The notes: generated from the letters alone by a model not told the origin. Shown: positions 1 through 11,906, numbered from the stretch's first letter. The stretch is DNA of 64,000 bases from Enterobacter sp. ENT03 (GCF_019218745.1 NZ_JAHUXA010000005.1:1-64000), one strand, 5' to 3'. Numbers and translations: made by a program.

Positions 1-504
1 TTCCCGGCCGTATCATCCGCAGACACAGGGCAAGCTGGAGCGTTTTCACCGCAGTCTGAAAGCGGAAGTCCTGCAGGGCAGGTGGTTCGCGGACAGCGGT
101 GAGCTGCAGCGTGCCTTCGACCACTGGCGGACAGTCTATAACCTTGAACGACCGCATGAGGCGCTGGACATGGCAGTGCCGGCCTCGCGGTATCAGCCGT
201 CTGCCCGGCAGTACAGTGGTGCTCCGGTCCCGCCGGAATACGACGAGGGCGTAATGGTCAGGAAGGTGGACAGCAGCGGAAAGCTGAGCGTGAAAGGGCT
301 GAGTCTGCAGGCAGGCAAGGCGTTCAGGGGAGAACGGGTCGGGCTGAAGGAGACGCAGGAAGACGGCAGCTACGAGGTGTGGTGGTACAGCACGAAAGTG
401 GGGGTGATCGACCTGAAGAAAAAGTCGATCACCATGGGTAAAGGATGTTAAAAAGTGTTCACCATGTCCCCGAACACCTGTCTACCATGTCCCCGGACTG
501 TACA
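1..504 (+). mobile_element. 3' end of an IS481-family insertion sequence, truncated by the window start
   Basis: The segment holds the C-terminal half of an IS481-type transposase and then a likely right end. Two copies of the motif ACCATGTCCCCG (461-472 and about 484-495) lie between the stop codon and TGTACA at 499-504. Such subterminal repeats are typical transposase-binding sites, and the 3' end matching TGT...ACA termini is usual for IS3/IS481 elements. The left end is outside the window, so completeness and the target-site duplication cannot be judged. The boundary at 504 is inferred from the motif. Confidence 0.7.
2..451 (+). CDS. IS481-family transposase, C-terminal part (5' end outside window)
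   Basis: The frame is open from the first bases and ends at TAA 449-451. The visible 149 residues begin with the integrase-core end, HPQTQGKLERFHRSLKAEV, whose Glu after QGK is the last acidic residue of the DDE catalytic triad in IS481/IS3 transposases. Next come the NLERPHEALD motif and a C-terminal beta-rich tail. It would catalyse DNA cleavage and strand transfer of its own element. Only the 3' part is visible, so activity cannot be judged. An ATG at 170 is internal and is not the true start. Confidence 0.85.
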   Translation, partial: SRPYHPQTQGKLERFHRSLKAEVLQGRWFADSGELQRAFDHWRTVYNLERPHEALDMAVPASRYQPSARQYSGAPVPPEYDEGVMVRKVDSSGKLSVKGLSLQAGKAFRGERVGLKETQEDGSYEVWWYSTKVGVIDLKKKSITMGKGC

Positions 505-510
505 CCCGAA

Positions 511-580
511 GGGAGAGGGGGAAAAGCATGAGCGCGCGGAGCACTCCCTCTCCCTGGGGAGAGGGTTAGGGTGAGGGGAG
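511..580. repeat. GGGAGAGGG / CCCTCTCCC intergenic hairpin repeat at the lsrG 3' end
   Basis: A dispersed-type enterobacterial repeat. CCCTCTCCC (546-554) pairs with GGGAGAGGG (557-565) around a 2-base loop, and a second GGGAGAGGG lies at 511-519. The characteristic extension TTAGGGTGAGGGG (566-578) runs into lsrG and supplies its stop codon and last residues. Its position immediately after the last gene of the lsr operon suggests an mRNA 3'-end stabiliser or terminator, but no T tract is visible. Confidence 0.6.
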
Positions 581-862
581 CAGCCCGATAAAACTGCGTT
601 TTTTGCGCGGCGCCGACATCATGTCGTCCAGCTTTTCCACGCAGGCCAGATAGTGCGGCGTGTGCTTGTGGGCCAGCACCGCCGCCTCATCCTTATACGC
701 CTCATAGATATAAAAACGTGTGTTCACCTCCGGGTCCTGTAACACGTCGAAGCGTAAGTTGCCCGGCTCTTTAATCGCCCCTTCGTGATTGGCGCGAAAC
801 ACCTCCAGAAACTCATCGACCCGCTCCGGTTTGATATTGATCTCCACCAGCGTCACGTTCAT
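566..862 (-). CDS. lsrG: LsrG, phospho-AI-2 isomerase
   Basis: 98-residue small ABM-fold (antibiotic monooxygenase-like) protein. The family converts phospho-AI-2 (4-hydroxy-5-phosphonooxypentane-2,3-dione) to 3-hydroxy-5-phosphonooxypentane-2,4-dione, the substrate of LsrF, in the cytoplasm. Seen here: [11 protein letters not shown] start, [22 protein letters not shown] and HKHTPHY blocks. It is the last gene of lsrACDBFG and overlaps lsrF by the ATGA at 859-862. Oddity: after GLLP, where E. coli LsrG ends, the frame reads Ser-Pro-stop from a CCCTCACCCTAA sequence that belongs to the adjacent repeat, giving a slightly extended C-terminus. Confidence 0.93.
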   Translation of the reverse strand: MNVTLVEINIKPERVDEFLEVFRANHEGAIKEPGNLRFDVLQDPEVNTRFYIYEAYKDEAAVLAHKHTPHYLACVEKLDDMMSAPRKKRSFIGLLPSP

Positions 863-1746
863 TGCGCCTCTCCCTGTTTTTCTTCCTGCCAGAACTGGTA
901 CGCCTCGTGGGCGCTCATATTGTCATGCACCACTTTTTTCACCGCTTTCAGCATCGCCAGCGGCGCGCTGGACTGGAAAATATTGCGCCCCATATCGACA
1001 CCGGACGCGCCTTGATCGATGGCACGGAAACACATCTCCAGCGCCTCGCGCTCCGGCAGTTTTTTACCGCCCGCAATGACGATCGGCACCGGGCAACTGG
1101 CGGTCACTTTCTCGAATCCCTCCTCGACAAAATAGGTCTTCACGAACTGCGCCCCCATCTCGGCGGCGATACGGCTGGCGAGGGAAAAATAGCGGGCGTC
1201 GCGCGCCATCTCTTTGCCGACGCCGGTCACCGCCAGCGTCGGAATGCCGTAGCGGTTACCGGCATCCACCAGTTTGATGATGTTGTTAATCGACTGGTGC
1301 TCGTGTTCGCTGCCGATATACACCTGCGCCGCCACCGCGCAGGCGTTGAGGCGCAGCGCGTCTTCCATCGCCACCGCCACGCACTCGTTCGAGAGTTCAG
1401 ACAGAATGGAATTGCCGCCGGAGGCGCGCAGCACCACCGGTTTGTTGGTGGCGGGCGGCACCACGCTTCGCAGCACGCCGCGGGTACACATCAGCACATC
1501 GGTTTCACCGAACAGCGGCGCAATCGACAGATCGATACGCTCAAGCCCGGTGGTCGGCCCCTGAAAATAGCCGTGATCGAATGCCAGCATCACCGTGCGG
1601 TTGCTGGCAGGGTTGAAAATACGCGCCAGCCGCGACTGCATCCCCCAGTCCAGCGCGCCGCAGCCCTTGAGGGCGAACAGCGTGTTCTGTTGCGGCGTCT
1701 CCAGGCCAAAGTTTTTGCCTTCTCTGATGTCGTCTAAATCTGCCAT
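859..1746 (-). CDS. lsrF: LsrF, 3-hydroxy-5-phosphonooxypentane-2,4-dione thiolase
   Basis: 295 residues, class I aldolase (DeoC/FbaB) TIM barrel. It transfers the acetyl group of the isomerised phospho-AI-2 to CoA, giving DHAP and acetyl-CoA, the last step of AI-2 breakdown. Visible: [13 protein letters not shown] (about 55-67) at the active-site mouth and [10 protein letters not shown], whose Lys203 sits where the E. coli enzyme has its Schiff-base lysine. Length agrees with the family (about 291). It starts 11 bases after the lsrB stop and overlaps lsrG by 4 bases, so translation is coupled. Confidence 0.94.
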   Translation of the reverse strand: MADLDDIREGKNFGLETPQQNTLFALKGCGALDWGMQSRLARIFNPASNRTVMLAFDHGYFQGPTTGLERIDLSIAPLFGETDVLMCTRGVLRSVVPPATNKPVVLRASGGNSILSELSNECVAVAMEDALRLNACAVAAQVYIGSEHEHQSINNIIKLVDAGNRYGIPTLAVTGVGKEMARDARYFSLASRIAAEMGAQFVKTYFVEEGFEKVTASCPVPIVIAGGKKLPEREALEMCFRAIDQGASGVDMGRNIFQSSAPLAMLKAVKKVVHDNMSAHEAYQFWQEEKQGEAQ

Positions 1747-1757
1747 TTTCTCCCCCG

Positions 1758-2771
1758 TCAGAAATCGTAGTTGCCGATGTTATCTTTGGTGAACACCACG
1801 CGCTCCGGCAGCAGCACAATGCCGTTGCCCTTCGCTTCATACTGGTAGCCCTGCACGCTGTTCGGCTCCACTTTAAGCGGGCCAAGCCCCTTCACGTCCA
1901 CGCTGTCGCCAACGTTCAGATCGCCTTTTTTCAGCAACTGACTGGCGACGTTGACGGAGATTTTCCCCTGCTGCACCACGTCCCACAGGCCGAAGGCTTT
2001 CACCGTGCCGCGCTCCACATAAGGGCGCATAACGTTCGGCGTGCTAAAGCCGGTGATCGCCACGTTAGTACGCTTGAGGTTTTCCGCCGCCTGCGCCGCG
2101 GCGGGTAAAGCGTTGGCGTCCGGGGCGATGATCGCATCCAGATCCGGATACGCTTTTAAGATCCCCTCGGCGGTTTGCAGGGATTTGGTGGCGTCGTTAT
2201 AGCCAAACTGGGTGGTGACGATTTTCCACTGCGGATGATCTTTGGCGATCTTCGCTTTCGCCGCATTCACCCACTGGTTCTGATCGGTCACCGTCGGGCT
2301 GGAGTAGAAAAACGCCACGTTCGCATCAGGCTTCGTCACCTGTTTTTCGGTCATCTCCACCAGCAGGCCGCCCAGCTGTTCCGGCGTGCCCTGGTTGATA
2401 TAGATGCTGCGGCATTCCGGTTTGGTGTCGGAATCCCAGGTAAGCACTTTCACGCCGCGCTGCATCGCCCGCTTGAGCGCCGGACAGAGACCATCCGGCG
2501 ACACCGCCGACACGATAATGGCGTTGTAGCCCTGGTTGACGAAGTTGTTGATCAGCTGCACCTGGCCGGAAACGCTTGGCTCGGTAGGGCCGTCGTAGGT
2601 GACGTCAACGCCGAGATCTTTCCCCGCCTCTTTCGCGCCGTTGCCGCCGCTGGTGAAGAAGCCGACGCCCACCAGTTTAGGGATAAAGGCGATGCGATCG
2701 GCGGCCTGCGCCGTGGCCACACAGGTGGCCAGCGCCAGCGCGCTCAGCTGCACTATCTGTTTTGCTTTCAT
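1758..2771 (-). CDS. lsrB: LsrB, periplasmic AI-2-binding protein
   Basis: 337 residues. A signal peptide covers about 1-23 (Lys-rich start, [13 protein letters not shown] cleavage region), followed by a periplasmic binding protein type 1 fold ([21 protein letters not shown]). The family binds the cyclic autoinducer-2 and delivers it to LsrCD. The ribose-binding-protein-like core includes a [15 protein letters not shown] segment and [10 protein letters not shown] in the second lobe. It sits after lsrD with one base between stop and start, the normal order lsrACDBFG. Length matches E. coli (340). Confidence 0.94.
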   Translation of the reverse strand: MKAKQIVQLSALALATCVATAQAADRIAFIPKLVGVGFFTSGGNGAKEAGKDLGVDVTYDGPTEPSVSGQVQLINNFVNQGYNAIIVSAVSPDGLCPALKRAMQRGVKVLTWDSDTKPECRSIYINQGTPEQLGGLLVEMTEKQVTKPDANVAFFYSSPTVTDQNQWVNAAKAKIAKDHPQWKIVTTQFGYNDATKSLQTAEGILKAYPDLDAIIAPDANALPAAAQAAENLKRTNVAITGFSTPNVMRPYVERGTVKAFGLWDVVQQGKISVNVASQLLKKGDLNVGDSVDVKGLGPLKVEPNSVQGYQYEAKGNGIVLLPERVVFTKDNIGNYDF

Positions 2772-2772
2772 C

Positions 2773-3765
2773 TTATGCTCCGATTGTTTTTCGCGAGAGA
2801 AGCCGACGCCAGGCCGTGCGCACCCATTCGCGGTGCAGGCTCAGCGAACGGCCCATCACCACCACAACCAACAGCGCACCTGACAACGCGCTCGACACCT
2901 GGTTGGGGATGCCGACCATCTGTAACCCCTGTTGCAGATACCCCACCAGCAGCGCCGCCAGTGCCGTACCCAGAATGGAACCCGATCCGCCGTAGATATT
3001 CGCGCCGCCGAGCACCGCCGCCGTCAGCGCCGGCATCAGCAAATCGCGCCCCAGATCCGAACGTGCCGATCCGAAGTAGGAAACCAGCACCAGCGCGGCA
3101 ATCGCTGACGCCACCCCCACCAGCCCGTACAACGCGTAAGGCATGCCGTTCACCGGCAGTGCCGCATAGCGTGCCGCACGCGGGTTCTGACCAATCAAAA
3201 ACAGGTGCCGCCCGAAACGCCCACGATGAGCGATCAGCCAGAAAATCAGGGTCAGCGCGCCGAACAGCACCAGCGGCACCGGCAGCCCGAACAGCGTCAG
3301 GCTGGCGAAAGCGGTGAAGCTGTCCGGGAAGCCGCCGATGCCCTCGTATCCTGTCGCCCCCGCCATGCCCGAGAGCAGCAGCGCCCCGCCGCCGTAGAGA
3401 TAGAGCGTGCCGAGGGTGATCACCAGCGGGCTGATACCGGTGTAGTGGATCAGCGCAGCGTTCAGCAGGCCACACAGCAGACCCAGTGCCAGCGTCAGCA
3501 CGATGGCGAGGCTCATTGGCCAGCCCGCCTGCATCATCACCCCCAGCGCAATGGCGCACAGGCCAATGGTGGAGCCGTGCGAAATGTCGATACCGCCGCT
3601 AATGATCACCAGCGTCAGCGGCAGCGCCACGATGCCGATGCAGATAAAGTCGCTGGTGCTGAACAGCAGCATGTTGATGTCCAGCATGCGCGGGTTAATC
3701 GCGCCGAACAGGGCAATCTCCAGCACCAGCAGGCCAAGCAGCGACCACTCCCAGTTGAGCTTCAT
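2773..3765 (-). CDS. lsrD: LsrD, AI-2 ABC transporter permease
   Basis: 330-residue inner-membrane permease of the ribose/branched-chain type (BPD_transp_2), about 8-10 hydrophobic helices, with the family signature [19 protein letters not shown] near residues 55-75 and a [12 protein letters not shown] segment. It pairs with LsrC to form the AI-2 channel energised by LsrA. The start codon directly follows the lsrC stop (TAAATG), indicating coupled translation. Length equals E. coli LsrD. Confidence 0.93.
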   Translation of the reverse strand: MKLNWEWSLLGLLVLEIALFGAINPRMLDINMLLFSTSDFICIGIVALPLTLVIISGGIDISHGSTIGLCAIALGVMMQAGWPMSLAIVLTLALGLLCGLLNAALIHYTGISPLVITLGTLYLYGGGALLLSGMAGATGYEGIGGFPDSFTAFASLTLFGLPVPLVLFGALTLIFWLIAHRGRFGRHLFLIGQNPRAARYAALPVNGMPYALYGLVGVASAIAALVLVSYFGSARSDLGRDLLMPALTAAVLGGANIYGGSGSILGTALAALLVGYLQQGLQMVGIPNQVSSALSGALLVVVVMGRSLSLHREWVRTAWRRLLSRKTIGA

Positions 3766-4800
3766 TTACGCCACCTCTTTATTTTTGCGGTGCGGAAAGC
3801 GGGCGACATGCTTACCCCCTTTGTGGCCCGGCTGAAAACGGCTGTATTTGAGCTGCCGCTGATGACGGGCCAGCGCCTGGCGCAGACGCCCGTCCAGCAC
3901 CAGCACGCCCAGCAGCACCAGCCCGGCGATAAAGTCGTTCCACCACGCCGGGAGCTTGAACAGCACCAGCACGGTGTCGATTTGCGTGAGGAAGAACGCG
4001 CCCAGAAACGCGCCGATCAGCGTGCCGGTGCCGCCGAGTAGCGAGATGCCGCCGAGCACGCAGGCAGCGATGGCTTTCATCTCCAGCCCGCTGCCGGTCT
4101 GATTGGGCACAAAGCCGATCTGCGCGGCAAAGACGATCCCGGCACAGGCCGCCAGCACGCCGTTTAAGGTAAAGGCCAGCATGCGGGTGCGGTTAACCGC
4201 CACGCCCAGTTGTCGGGCGGCGGCGAGGTTATCCCCCACCGCATAAAAATCTCGCCCGGAGGCCGTGCGCGCCAGCCACCACGCCCCCGCGCCCAGTACG
4301 GCTAATACCAGCAGGCCGAGGGGCGACACGCCCGCTGCCACCGGCACCGACAGGGATTTCAGACTGGCGGGCAGCCCTTCGATCCACTTGCCGCCAGTCC
4401 ACAGCAGCATCGTGCCACGGTATAACCCAAGAGTGCCGAGGGTGGCGACGATGGCCGGAATGCGCAGCCCGACGACCAGCAGGCCGTTGAACGCCCCCGC
4501 CAGCGCGCCGATGCTCAGCGCAAACAGCATGGCGAGCGGCAGGCCGTAGCCATTGTTGAGCGCCACGCCGACGGCAATGGCGCTTAAGCCCACCGTTGAA
4601 CCGACCGAGACATCAATGTTGCGCGTCAGCATCACCAGCGTCGCCCCCAGCGCCAGCAGGATCAGGATCTGGCTGCTGGCGAAAATCATCCCCAGCGTTT
4701 GCAGGCTCAGATAGGCCGGATCGAGGGCCACCAGCACGGCAAAGAGCGCGAGGATCGCCAGAAAAGCGCTCAGCTCGCGGTTTTTCAGTAAGGTCTTCAT
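3766..4800 (-). CDS. lsrC: LsrC, AI-2 ABC transporter permease
   Basis: 344 residues, BPD_transp_2 family, multiple transmembrane helices. It carries the paralogous signature [22 protein letters not shown] (split here: [12 protein letters not shown] around 62-73) and [21 protein letters not shown]. Partner of LsrD in the inner membrane. The start overlaps the lsrA stop by ATGA at 4797-4800. The C-terminal tail ([20 protein letters not shown]) is basic and cytoplasmic. Paralogy with LsrD is clear, but operon position and length favour LsrC. Confidence 0.92.
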   Translation of the reverse strand: MKTLLKNRELSAFLAILALFAVLVALDPAYLSLQTLGMIFASSQILILLALGATLVMLTRNIDVSVGSTVGLSAIAVGVALNNGYGLPLAMLFALSIGALAGAFNGLLVVGLRIPAIVATLGTLGLYRGTMLLWTGGKWIEGLPASLKSLSVPVAAGVSPLGLLVLAVLGAGAWWLARTASGRDFYAVGDNLAAARQLGVAVNRTRMLAFTLNGVLAACAGIVFAAQIGFVPNQTGSGLEMKAIAACVLGGISLLGGTGTLIGAFLGAFFLTQIDTVLVLFKLPAWWNDFIAGLVLLGVLVLDGRLRQALARHQRQLKYSRFQPGHKGGKHVARFPHRKNKEVA

Positions 4801-6284
4801 GCCTGTCCTCCGAAGGCCAGCGCCATCATGCGATCAACGTTGATCGCCTGCTGCGTCAGTTCGCCGCTGCGCATCCCCTGATGCATCACCACCACCCGAT
4901 CGGCCAGACCGGGGAATTCATCGAGATCGCTTGAGATCATCAGCACCGCGACGTTTTGCGCCGCCACGCTTTTCAGCAGTTGATAAATATCTGCCCGCGC
5001 CGAAACGTCAACGCCACGGGTCGGCTCATCGACGATCAGCAGCAGCGGATTGGCCTCCAGACAGCGGGCGAGCAGCACTTTTTGCTGATTGCCGCCGGAG
5101 AGCGTGCGCGCCGTCTGATCGGCGCTGTTAAGTTTGATGCCCAGCGCCCGGTGATAACGCTCCACCACCGCCGCTTCGCGGCTTTTTTGCTGCCAGAGGG
5201 AAGGTTCGTTGAGCGTCACGGTGTTCCAGCGCACCGGTGCATCGAGGAACAGCCCGGAGACCTGGCGATCCTCCGGCAGGTAAACCAGCCCGCGCGCCAG
5301 CCGGGAGGCCGTATCGCGGCGGGTGATCTCCTGATTTTCCAGCCACACGCGCCCGCCGCGTACCGGGCGCAGGCCGTATAGCGTTTCGGCAAATTCAGTG
5401 CGCCCGGAACCCACCAGCCCCGCCAGGCCGACGATCTCCCCGGCGTATACGTCAAGACTCAGATCGATAAACCCTTCGCCGGTCAGATCCTCCACGCGCA
5501 GCACCGGAAAATCCTGCGGCTGGGTGCGGCGATTACCCGGCAATGCCAGCCACAGTTTTTGCGTATCGCTTAAATGGTGGGCGCGGCTGGCCGGGGTCAT
5601 GGCACCGATCAGCGCCTGATCGTTAAAGTCACCCAGCGCACCGCTGAGCACCACCGCGCCGTCACGCATTACTGACACGCTGTCGGCCAGGGCGCGGATC
5701 TCCGGCAGCTTGTGGGAGATAAACACGATGCCGACGCCCAGCCCCTGCAAAGCGCGGATCTGCTGGAACAACCGCTCCGTTTCCCCTGGCGTCAGCGAAG
5801 CGGTAGGTTCATCAAGGATCAGAATCTGCGCATTACGCATCAGCCCGCGCAGGATCTCCACCATCTGCTGATCGGCCACTTCCAGCGTGCTGGCGGCGGC
5901 CTGCAAATTGAGCTGGCAGTTGAGCTGCTGAAGTTTTTCACTCAGCACGGCCTCGGTATTCCCGCTGCGCGGCAGGCGGAAGAGAATGTTTTCCCGCACC
6001 GTCAGATTGGGAAACAGCATCGGCTCCTGCGGCACCAGATAGATGCCCAACTGGTGCGCCTGGCCGGGCGTCAGGCGGCTGAACGCGCTGCCGTTAATGT
6101 GCAGCGTACCGCTGTCCGCGGTTTCCACCCCGGCGATGATCTTCATCAGCGTGGATTTTCCCGCCCCGTTGCCGCCCATCAGCGCATGCACCTGACCGGC
6201 AAGCAGCGTAAAATCAATGCCTTTCAGAACCGGCACGCCGGAGAACTGTTTGCGAATGTCACGGGCTTCAATGAGAGGGGTCAT
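4797..6284 (-). CDS. lsrA: LsrA, AI-2 importer ATPase with two ABC domains
   Basis: 495 residues from the chosen start. First ABC domain: Walker [10 protein letters not shown] (about 38-46), [12 protein letters not shown] in place of the usual signature, Walker [11 protein letters not shown]. Second domain: degenerate Walker [10 protein letters not shown], signature LSGGNQQKV, Walker [12 protein letters not shown]. This asymmetric pair is typical of RbsA/LsrA ATPases. The ATG at 6282-6284 has CCGGAG a few bases upstream. A longer frame starting at 6305 would place the start inside the putative LsrR operator and lacks a good ribosome site. First gene of lsrACDBFG, divergent from lsrR. Confidence 0.93.
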   Translation of the reverse strand: MTPLIEARDIRKQFSGVPVLKGIDFTLLAGQVHALMGGNGAGKSTLMKIIAGVETADSGTLHINGSAFSRLTPGQAHQLGIYLVPQEPMLFPNLTVRENILFRLPRSGNTEAVLSEKLQQLNCQLNLQAAASTLEVADQQMVEILRGLMRNAQILILDEPTASLTPGETERLFQQIRALQGLGVGIVFISHKLPEIRALADSVSVMRDGAVVLSGALGDFNDQALIGAMTPASRAHHLSDTQKLWLALPGNRRTQPQDFPVLRVEDLTGEGFIDLSLDVYAGEIVGLAGLVGSGRTEFAETLYGLRPVRGGRVWLENQEITRRDTASRLARGLVYLPEDRQVSGLFLDAPVRWNTVTLNEPSLWQQKSREAAVVERYHRALGIKLNSADQTARTLSGGNQQKVLLARCLEANPLLLIVDEPTRGVDVSARADIYQLLKSVAAQNVAVLMISSDLDEFPGLADRVVVMHQGMRSGELTQQAINVDRMMALAFGGQA

Positions 6285-6297
6285 TCTGGCTCCGGTA

Positions 6298-6330
6298 ATG
6301 AACATATGATTTTATAAATTCACAATGTTC
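6298..6330 (-). promoter_or_regulatory. Putative LsrR operator, lsrA side
   Basis: The 33-base block starts ATGAACATATGATTTTATAA and ends AATGTTC. Read on the opposite strand it resembles the block at 6468-6500, so the two sit as mirror images next to the two divergent genes. LsrR represses both lsrACDBFG and lsrRK in E. coli, and paired sites are expected. The assignment is from symmetry and position, not from a matrix. Confidence 0.55.
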
Positions 6331-6467
6331 AAAAAGCGTAGACGGTGAGCTATATTAATACCCGTGCCGGGATCACACTTTTTTGCATTCGGATCGTTGC
6401 TACAGTTTGCGCAGTGACAAAAGATCGGTTTTGCCGGGGCGCTCACATTTTATTCAGCAGCGCATAA

Positions 6468-6500
6468 GAACATTTGATCTAAAATTTTATAAGAGTTCAT
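6468..6500 (+). promoter_or_regulatory. Putative LsrR operator, lsrR side
   Basis: The block starts GAACATTTGAT and ends with AATTTTATAAGAGTTCAT, just upstream of the lsrR ATG (6504). It mirrors the block at 6298-6330 (shared GAAC...TTATAAA...GTTC elements). Its overlap with the ribosome-binding region of lsrR fits autorepression. Inferred. Confidence 0.5.
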
Positions 6501-6503
6501 CAC

Positions 6504-7475
6504 ATGAGCGAAAAACGCAGTACGGATGAGAGTCGCTTTGCCGGGCTAACCTTATCGGAAGAGGAACTGGTGGCGCGGGTGGCGTGGTGCTACTACCACG
6601 ATGGTTTAACGCAAAATGATATTGGCGAGCGGCTGGGGCTGCCGCGACTGAAGATCTCCCGCCTGCTGGAAAAAGGGCGACAGTCCGGGGTGATCCGCGT
6701 GCAGATCAACTCCCGTTATGAGGGGTGTCTGGCGCTGGAAACCGAACTGCAACAGCGCTTTGGGCTGAAGATCACCCGCGTGCTGCCCGCGCTGAACACA
6801 CCGGCAATGAGCGTGCGGCTGGGAATAGGCGCGGCGCAGTCGCTGATGGGCGTGCTGTCGCCGGGGCAGCTACTGGCGGTGGGCTTCGGGGAAACCACCA
6901 TGAGCTGTATCCAGCATCTGAGCGGCTTTATCAGTTCGCAGCAGATCCGCCTGGTCACGCTGTCCGGCGGCGTCGGCCCCTATATGACCGGCATCGGCCA
7001 GCTGGATGCTGCCTGTAGTATCAGCATGATCCCGGCTCCCCTGCGGGTGTCGTCGGCGGAGGTGGCGGAGATCTTAAAACGCGAATCCAGCGTGCGGGAT
7101 GTGATCCTCGCCGCCACCGCCGCGGACGTCGCCGTGGTGGGTATTGGATCGGTTAACCAGAAACGTGACGCCACCATTATGCGCTCCGGCTATATCAGCG
7201 AAGGCGAACAGCTGATGTATGCCCGCAAAGGCGCGGTGGGCGACATTCTGGGGTATTTCTTGCAGGCGGACGGCGAGCGGGTGGACAACCTCGACATCCA
7301 CCGGGAACTGCTCGGCGTCACCCTCGATGAACTGGCGCAACTGCCGACCATCGTTGGCGCTGCCGGTGGCACCGAAAAAGCAGAGGCGATTTATGCCGCA
7401 CTCAAAGGTCGCCGTATTAATGGCCTGGTGACGGAAGAGACGACAGCACGCGCGATCCTGGCACTGGCGGAGTAA
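6504..7475 (+). CDS. lsrR: LsrR, AI-2-responsive repressor (SorC/DeoR family)
   Basis: 323 residues. The N-terminal helix-turn-helix is [26 protein letters not shown] (about 35-60; first recognition elements seen as [20 protein letters not shown]), followed by the sugar-phosphate-binding SorC domain with [16 protein letters not shown] and [12 protein letters not shown]. The protein represses lsr until phospho-AI-2 binds. Slightly longer at the N-terminus than E. coli LsrR (317). Divergent from lsrA, followed 36 bases later by lsrK. Confidence 0.94.
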   Translation: MSEKRSTDESRFAGLTLSEEELVARVAWCYYHDGLTQNDIGERLGLPRLKISRLLEKGRQSGVIRVQINSRYEGCLALETELQQRFGLKITRVLPALNTPAMSVRLGIGAAQSLMGVLSPGQLLAVGFGETTMSCIQHLSGFISSQQIRLVTLSGGVGPYMTGIGQLDAACSISMIPAPLRVSSAEVAEILKRESSVRDVILAATAADVAVVGIGSVNQKRDATIMRSGYISEGEQLMYARKGAVGDILGYFLQADGERVDNLDIHRELLGVTLDELAQLPTIVGAAGGTEKAEAIYAALKGRRINGLVTEETTARAILALAE

Positions 7476-7511
7476 CTCCGGCCTGCCGCGCGCCAACAGC
7501 GAGGCAAGCTC

Positions 7512-9092
7512 ATGAGTTATCTTTTAGCCTTAGATGCCGGGACCGGCAGCATTCGCGCGGTAATTTTTGATTTGCAGGGGCGGCAGATCGCCGCAGGCCA
7601 GGCCGAATGGAAACACCTGAGCGTGGAAAATGTGCCCGGCTCGATGGAGTTCGATCTCACCACCAACTGGCAGCTGGCCTGTCAGTGCATTCATCAGGCG
7701 CTGACGCGGGCGCAGCTGACCGCCGCCGATATTCAGTCCGTCGCCTGCTGTTCGATGCGCGAAGGCATTGTGCTTTATGATCGCAACGGCGAGGCGATCT
7801 GGGCCTGCGCCAACGTCGATGCCCGCGCCAGTCGCGAAGTGGCGGAGTTAAAAGAGATCCACGACGATCGCTTTGAATCGGAAGTGTACGAGGTTTCCGG
7901 GCAGACGCTGGCGCTGAGCGCGATGCCGCGTCTGTTGTGGCTGGCGCATCACCGGCCCGATATTTATCGTCAGGCGGCGACGATCACCATGATCAGCGAC
8001 TGGCTGGCGGCGAAACTCTCCGGCGAGCTGGCGGTGGATCCCTCTAACGCCGGCACCACCGGCATGCTGGATCTCTTCTCCCGCGACTGGCGTCCGGCGT
8101 TGCTGGACATGGCCGGGTTGCGCGCCGATATACTCTCACCGGTAAAAGAGACCGGTACGGTGCTGGGCGCGGTGACGCATACTGCCGCCATGCAGTGCGG
8201 CCTGCGCGAGGGTACGCCGGTGGTGATGGGCGGCGGCGATGTGCAACTGGGCTGTCTGGGGCTGGGGGTGGTGCGCGCCGGGCAGACGGCGGTGCTCGGT
8301 GGCACTTTCTGGCAGCAGGTGGTGAATTTGCCGCAGGTGCGCACCGATCCCGATATGAATATCCGCGTGAATCCGCACGTCATTCCCGGCATGGCGCAGG
8401 CGGAGTCGATCAGCTTTTTCACCGGGCTGACCATGCGCTGGTTCCGGGACGCGTTTTGCGCCGAGGAGAAGCTGATCGCCGAACGGATGGGGATGGACGC
8501 CTACGCGCTGATGGAAGAGATGGCGGGCCGCGTACCCGCAGGGTCCCACGGCGTGATGCCGATTTTCTCGGACGCCATGCATTTCAAACAGTGGTATCAC
8601 GCTGCGCCGTCGTTTATTAACCTCTCCATCGATCCGGAAAAATGCAATAAAGCCACGCTGTTTCGCGCGCTGGAGGAGAACGCGGCGATTGTCTCCGCCT
8701 GCAATCTGGCGCAGATCTCGCACTTCTCCGGTGTCACCTTTGATGGGCTGGTGTTTGCGGGCGGCGGCGCGAAAGGCGCGCTGTGGAGCCAGATCTTAAG
8801 CGACGTAACCGGGCTGCCGGTGCGCGTGCCGGACGTAAAAGAAGCCACTGCCCTCGGCTGCGCAATCGCCGCAGGTACGGGAGCCGGGCTGTTCGACGAT
8901 ATGGCCACCACCGGCGAACGGCTGGTGAGCTGGAGCCGCGAATTCACGCCCAACCCGGCACACCGGGAGCTGTATGACGGCATGATGCAGAAATGGCAGG
9001 CGGTGTATGCGGATCAGCTGGGGCTGGTGGACAGCGGGTTAACCACCTCGATGTGGCAGGCACCGGGCCTGGTGCGGGCGTCGGCACCGTAA
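7512..9092 (+). CDS. lsrK: LsrK, autoinducer-2 kinase
   Basis: 526-residue FGGY-family kinase. N-terminal domain: [17 protein letters not shown] phosphate-binding start. C-terminal domain: [20 protein letters not shown] and [16 protein letters not shown] nucleotide-binding loops. It phosphorylates imported AI-2 with ATP, producing the LsrR inducer and trapping the signal. Length close to E. coli (530). Cotranscribed with lsrR (36-base gap, ribosome site AGCGAGGCAAGC). It ends directly at a REP array. Confidence 0.94.
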   Translation: MSYLLALDAGTGSIRAVIFDLQGRQIAAGQAEWKHLSVENVPGSMEFDLTTNWQLACQCIHQALTRAQLTAADIQSVACCSMREGIVLYDRNGEAIWACANVDARASREVAELKEIHDDRFESEVYEVSGQTLALSAMPRLLWLAHHRPDIYRQAATITMISDWLAAKLSGELAVDPSNAGTTGMLDLFSRDWRPALLDMAGLRADILSPVKETGTVLGAVTHTAAMQCGLREGTPVVMGGGDVQLGCLGLGVVRAGQTAVLGGTFWQQVVNLPQVRTDPDMNIRVNPHVIPGMAQAESISFFTGLTMRWFRDAFCAEEKLIAERMGMDAYALMEEMAGRVPAGSHGVMPIFSDAMHFKQWYHAAPSFINLSIDPEKCNKATLFRALEENAAIVSACNLAQISHFSGVTFDGLVFAGGGAKGALWSQILSDVTGLPVRVPDVKEATALGCAIAAGTGAGLFDDMATTGERLVSWSREFTPNPAHRELYDGMMQKWQAVYADQLGLVDSGLTTSMWQAPGLVRASAP

Positions 9093-9102
9093 ATCATGCC
9101 GG

Positions 9103-9331
9103 ATGGCGCTACGCTTATCCGGCCTACGGTTTCGTGGCCCTGCTGGCGATGCGCTTATCCGGCCTGCGGTTTCGTGGCCCTGCTGGCGATGCGCTTATCC
9201 GGCCTGCGGTTTCGTGGCCCTGCTGGCGATGCGCTTATCCGGCCTGCGGTTTCTGCGGTTTCGTGGCCCTGTTGGCGCTGCGCTTATCCGGCCTGCGGTT
9301 TTGTAGCCCCGGTAAGCGCAGCGCCACCGGG
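9103..9331. repeat. Tandem REP/BIME array, 40-bp units, downstream of lsrK
   Basis: A classical REP (GATGGCGCTACGCTTATCCGGCCTACGGT, 9103-9130 region) is followed by three identical 40-base units starting at 9131, 9171 and 9211 (each TTCGTGGCCCTGCTGGCGAT then GCGCTTATCCGGCCTGCGGT). A 9-base partial insert (9251-9259) and a variant unit (9260-9299) follow. The array ends in an opposite-orientation REP, core CCCGGTAAGCGCAGCGCCAC, up to 9331. The 9093-9446 interval contains no gene; from about 9340 there is only the fadH upstream region. Because 40 is not a multiple of 3, all plus frames stay open here without being coding. Confidence 0.9.
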
Positions 9332-9404
9332 GAAGTTCTTTGAGTTCCATCACAATCATTCGATCCCGCTTTTACCTTTCCCCCGGCGCTGGCTAAATTA
9401 GTAA

Positions 9405-11468
<2,064 letters not shown>

Positions 11469-11480
11469 CTTCAGGGCAAT

Positions 11481-11906
11481 GCCGGGCGGCGCTGCGCTTG
11501 CACCGGCCTACATACTGGAGAGATTGCGCGAGGGCAATGCCGGGCGGCGCTACGCTTGCACCGGCCTACATAGTGGAGATATAGCGCGAAGACAATGCCG
11601 GGCGGCGCTACGCTTGCACCGGCCTACATACTGGAGATATTGCGCGAGGGCAATGCCGGGCGGCGCTGCGCTTGCACCGGCCTACATACTGGGGAGATTG
11701 CGCGAGGGCAATGCCGGGCGGCGCTACGCTTGCACCGGCCTACATACTGGGGAGATTGCGCGAGGGCAATGCCGGGCGGCGCTGCGCTTGCACCGGCCTA
11801 CATACTGGGGAGATTGCGCGAGGGCAATGCCGGGCGGCGCTGCGCTTGCACCGGCCTACTTGGGCTATATCAATCGCGTAGGCCCGGTAAGCGCAGCGCC
11901 ACCGGG
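11481..11906. repeat. Tandem REP array, seven 58-bp units, downstream of fadH
   Basis: The core GCCGGGCGGCGCT(A/G)CGCTTGCACCGGCCTAC recurs at 11481, 11539, 11597, 11655, 11713, 11771 and 11829, exactly 58 bases apart. Linkers such as ATACTGGGGAGATTGCGCGAGGGCAAT differ at a few positions. The array closes with an inverted REP (11883-11906) that has the same 24-base core as the one ending the array at 9308-9331. It occupies the 11469-11914 gap between fadH and the convergent rlmG. The open frames through it are repeat artefacts. Confidence 0.92.

Noticed and set aside
862-1737. Large plus-strand frame opposite lsrF
   Set aside because: Antisense shadow in GC-rich DNA; lsrF on the minus strand has clear family motifs.
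2175-3317. 380-codon plus-strand frame opposite lsrB/lsrD
   Set aside because: Antisense shadow; composition Arg/His/Ala-rich and crossing two real genes.
3205-4041. 278-codon plus frame opposite lsrD/lsrC
   Set aside because: Low-complexity Gln/Arg/His-rich shadow across two real genes.
6285-6305. Longer lsrA start (seven extra residues)
   Set aside because: Would start next to the operator without a ribosome site; the inner ATG has CCGGAG at proper spacing.
8993-9401. Three overlapping frames over the 40-bp array
   Set aside because: Repeat unit of 40 bases keeps all frames open; sequence is REP, not coding.
11481-11906. CRISPR array
   Set aside because: Units are contiguous REP repeats of fixed 58-base period with no distinct spacers and no cas genes.
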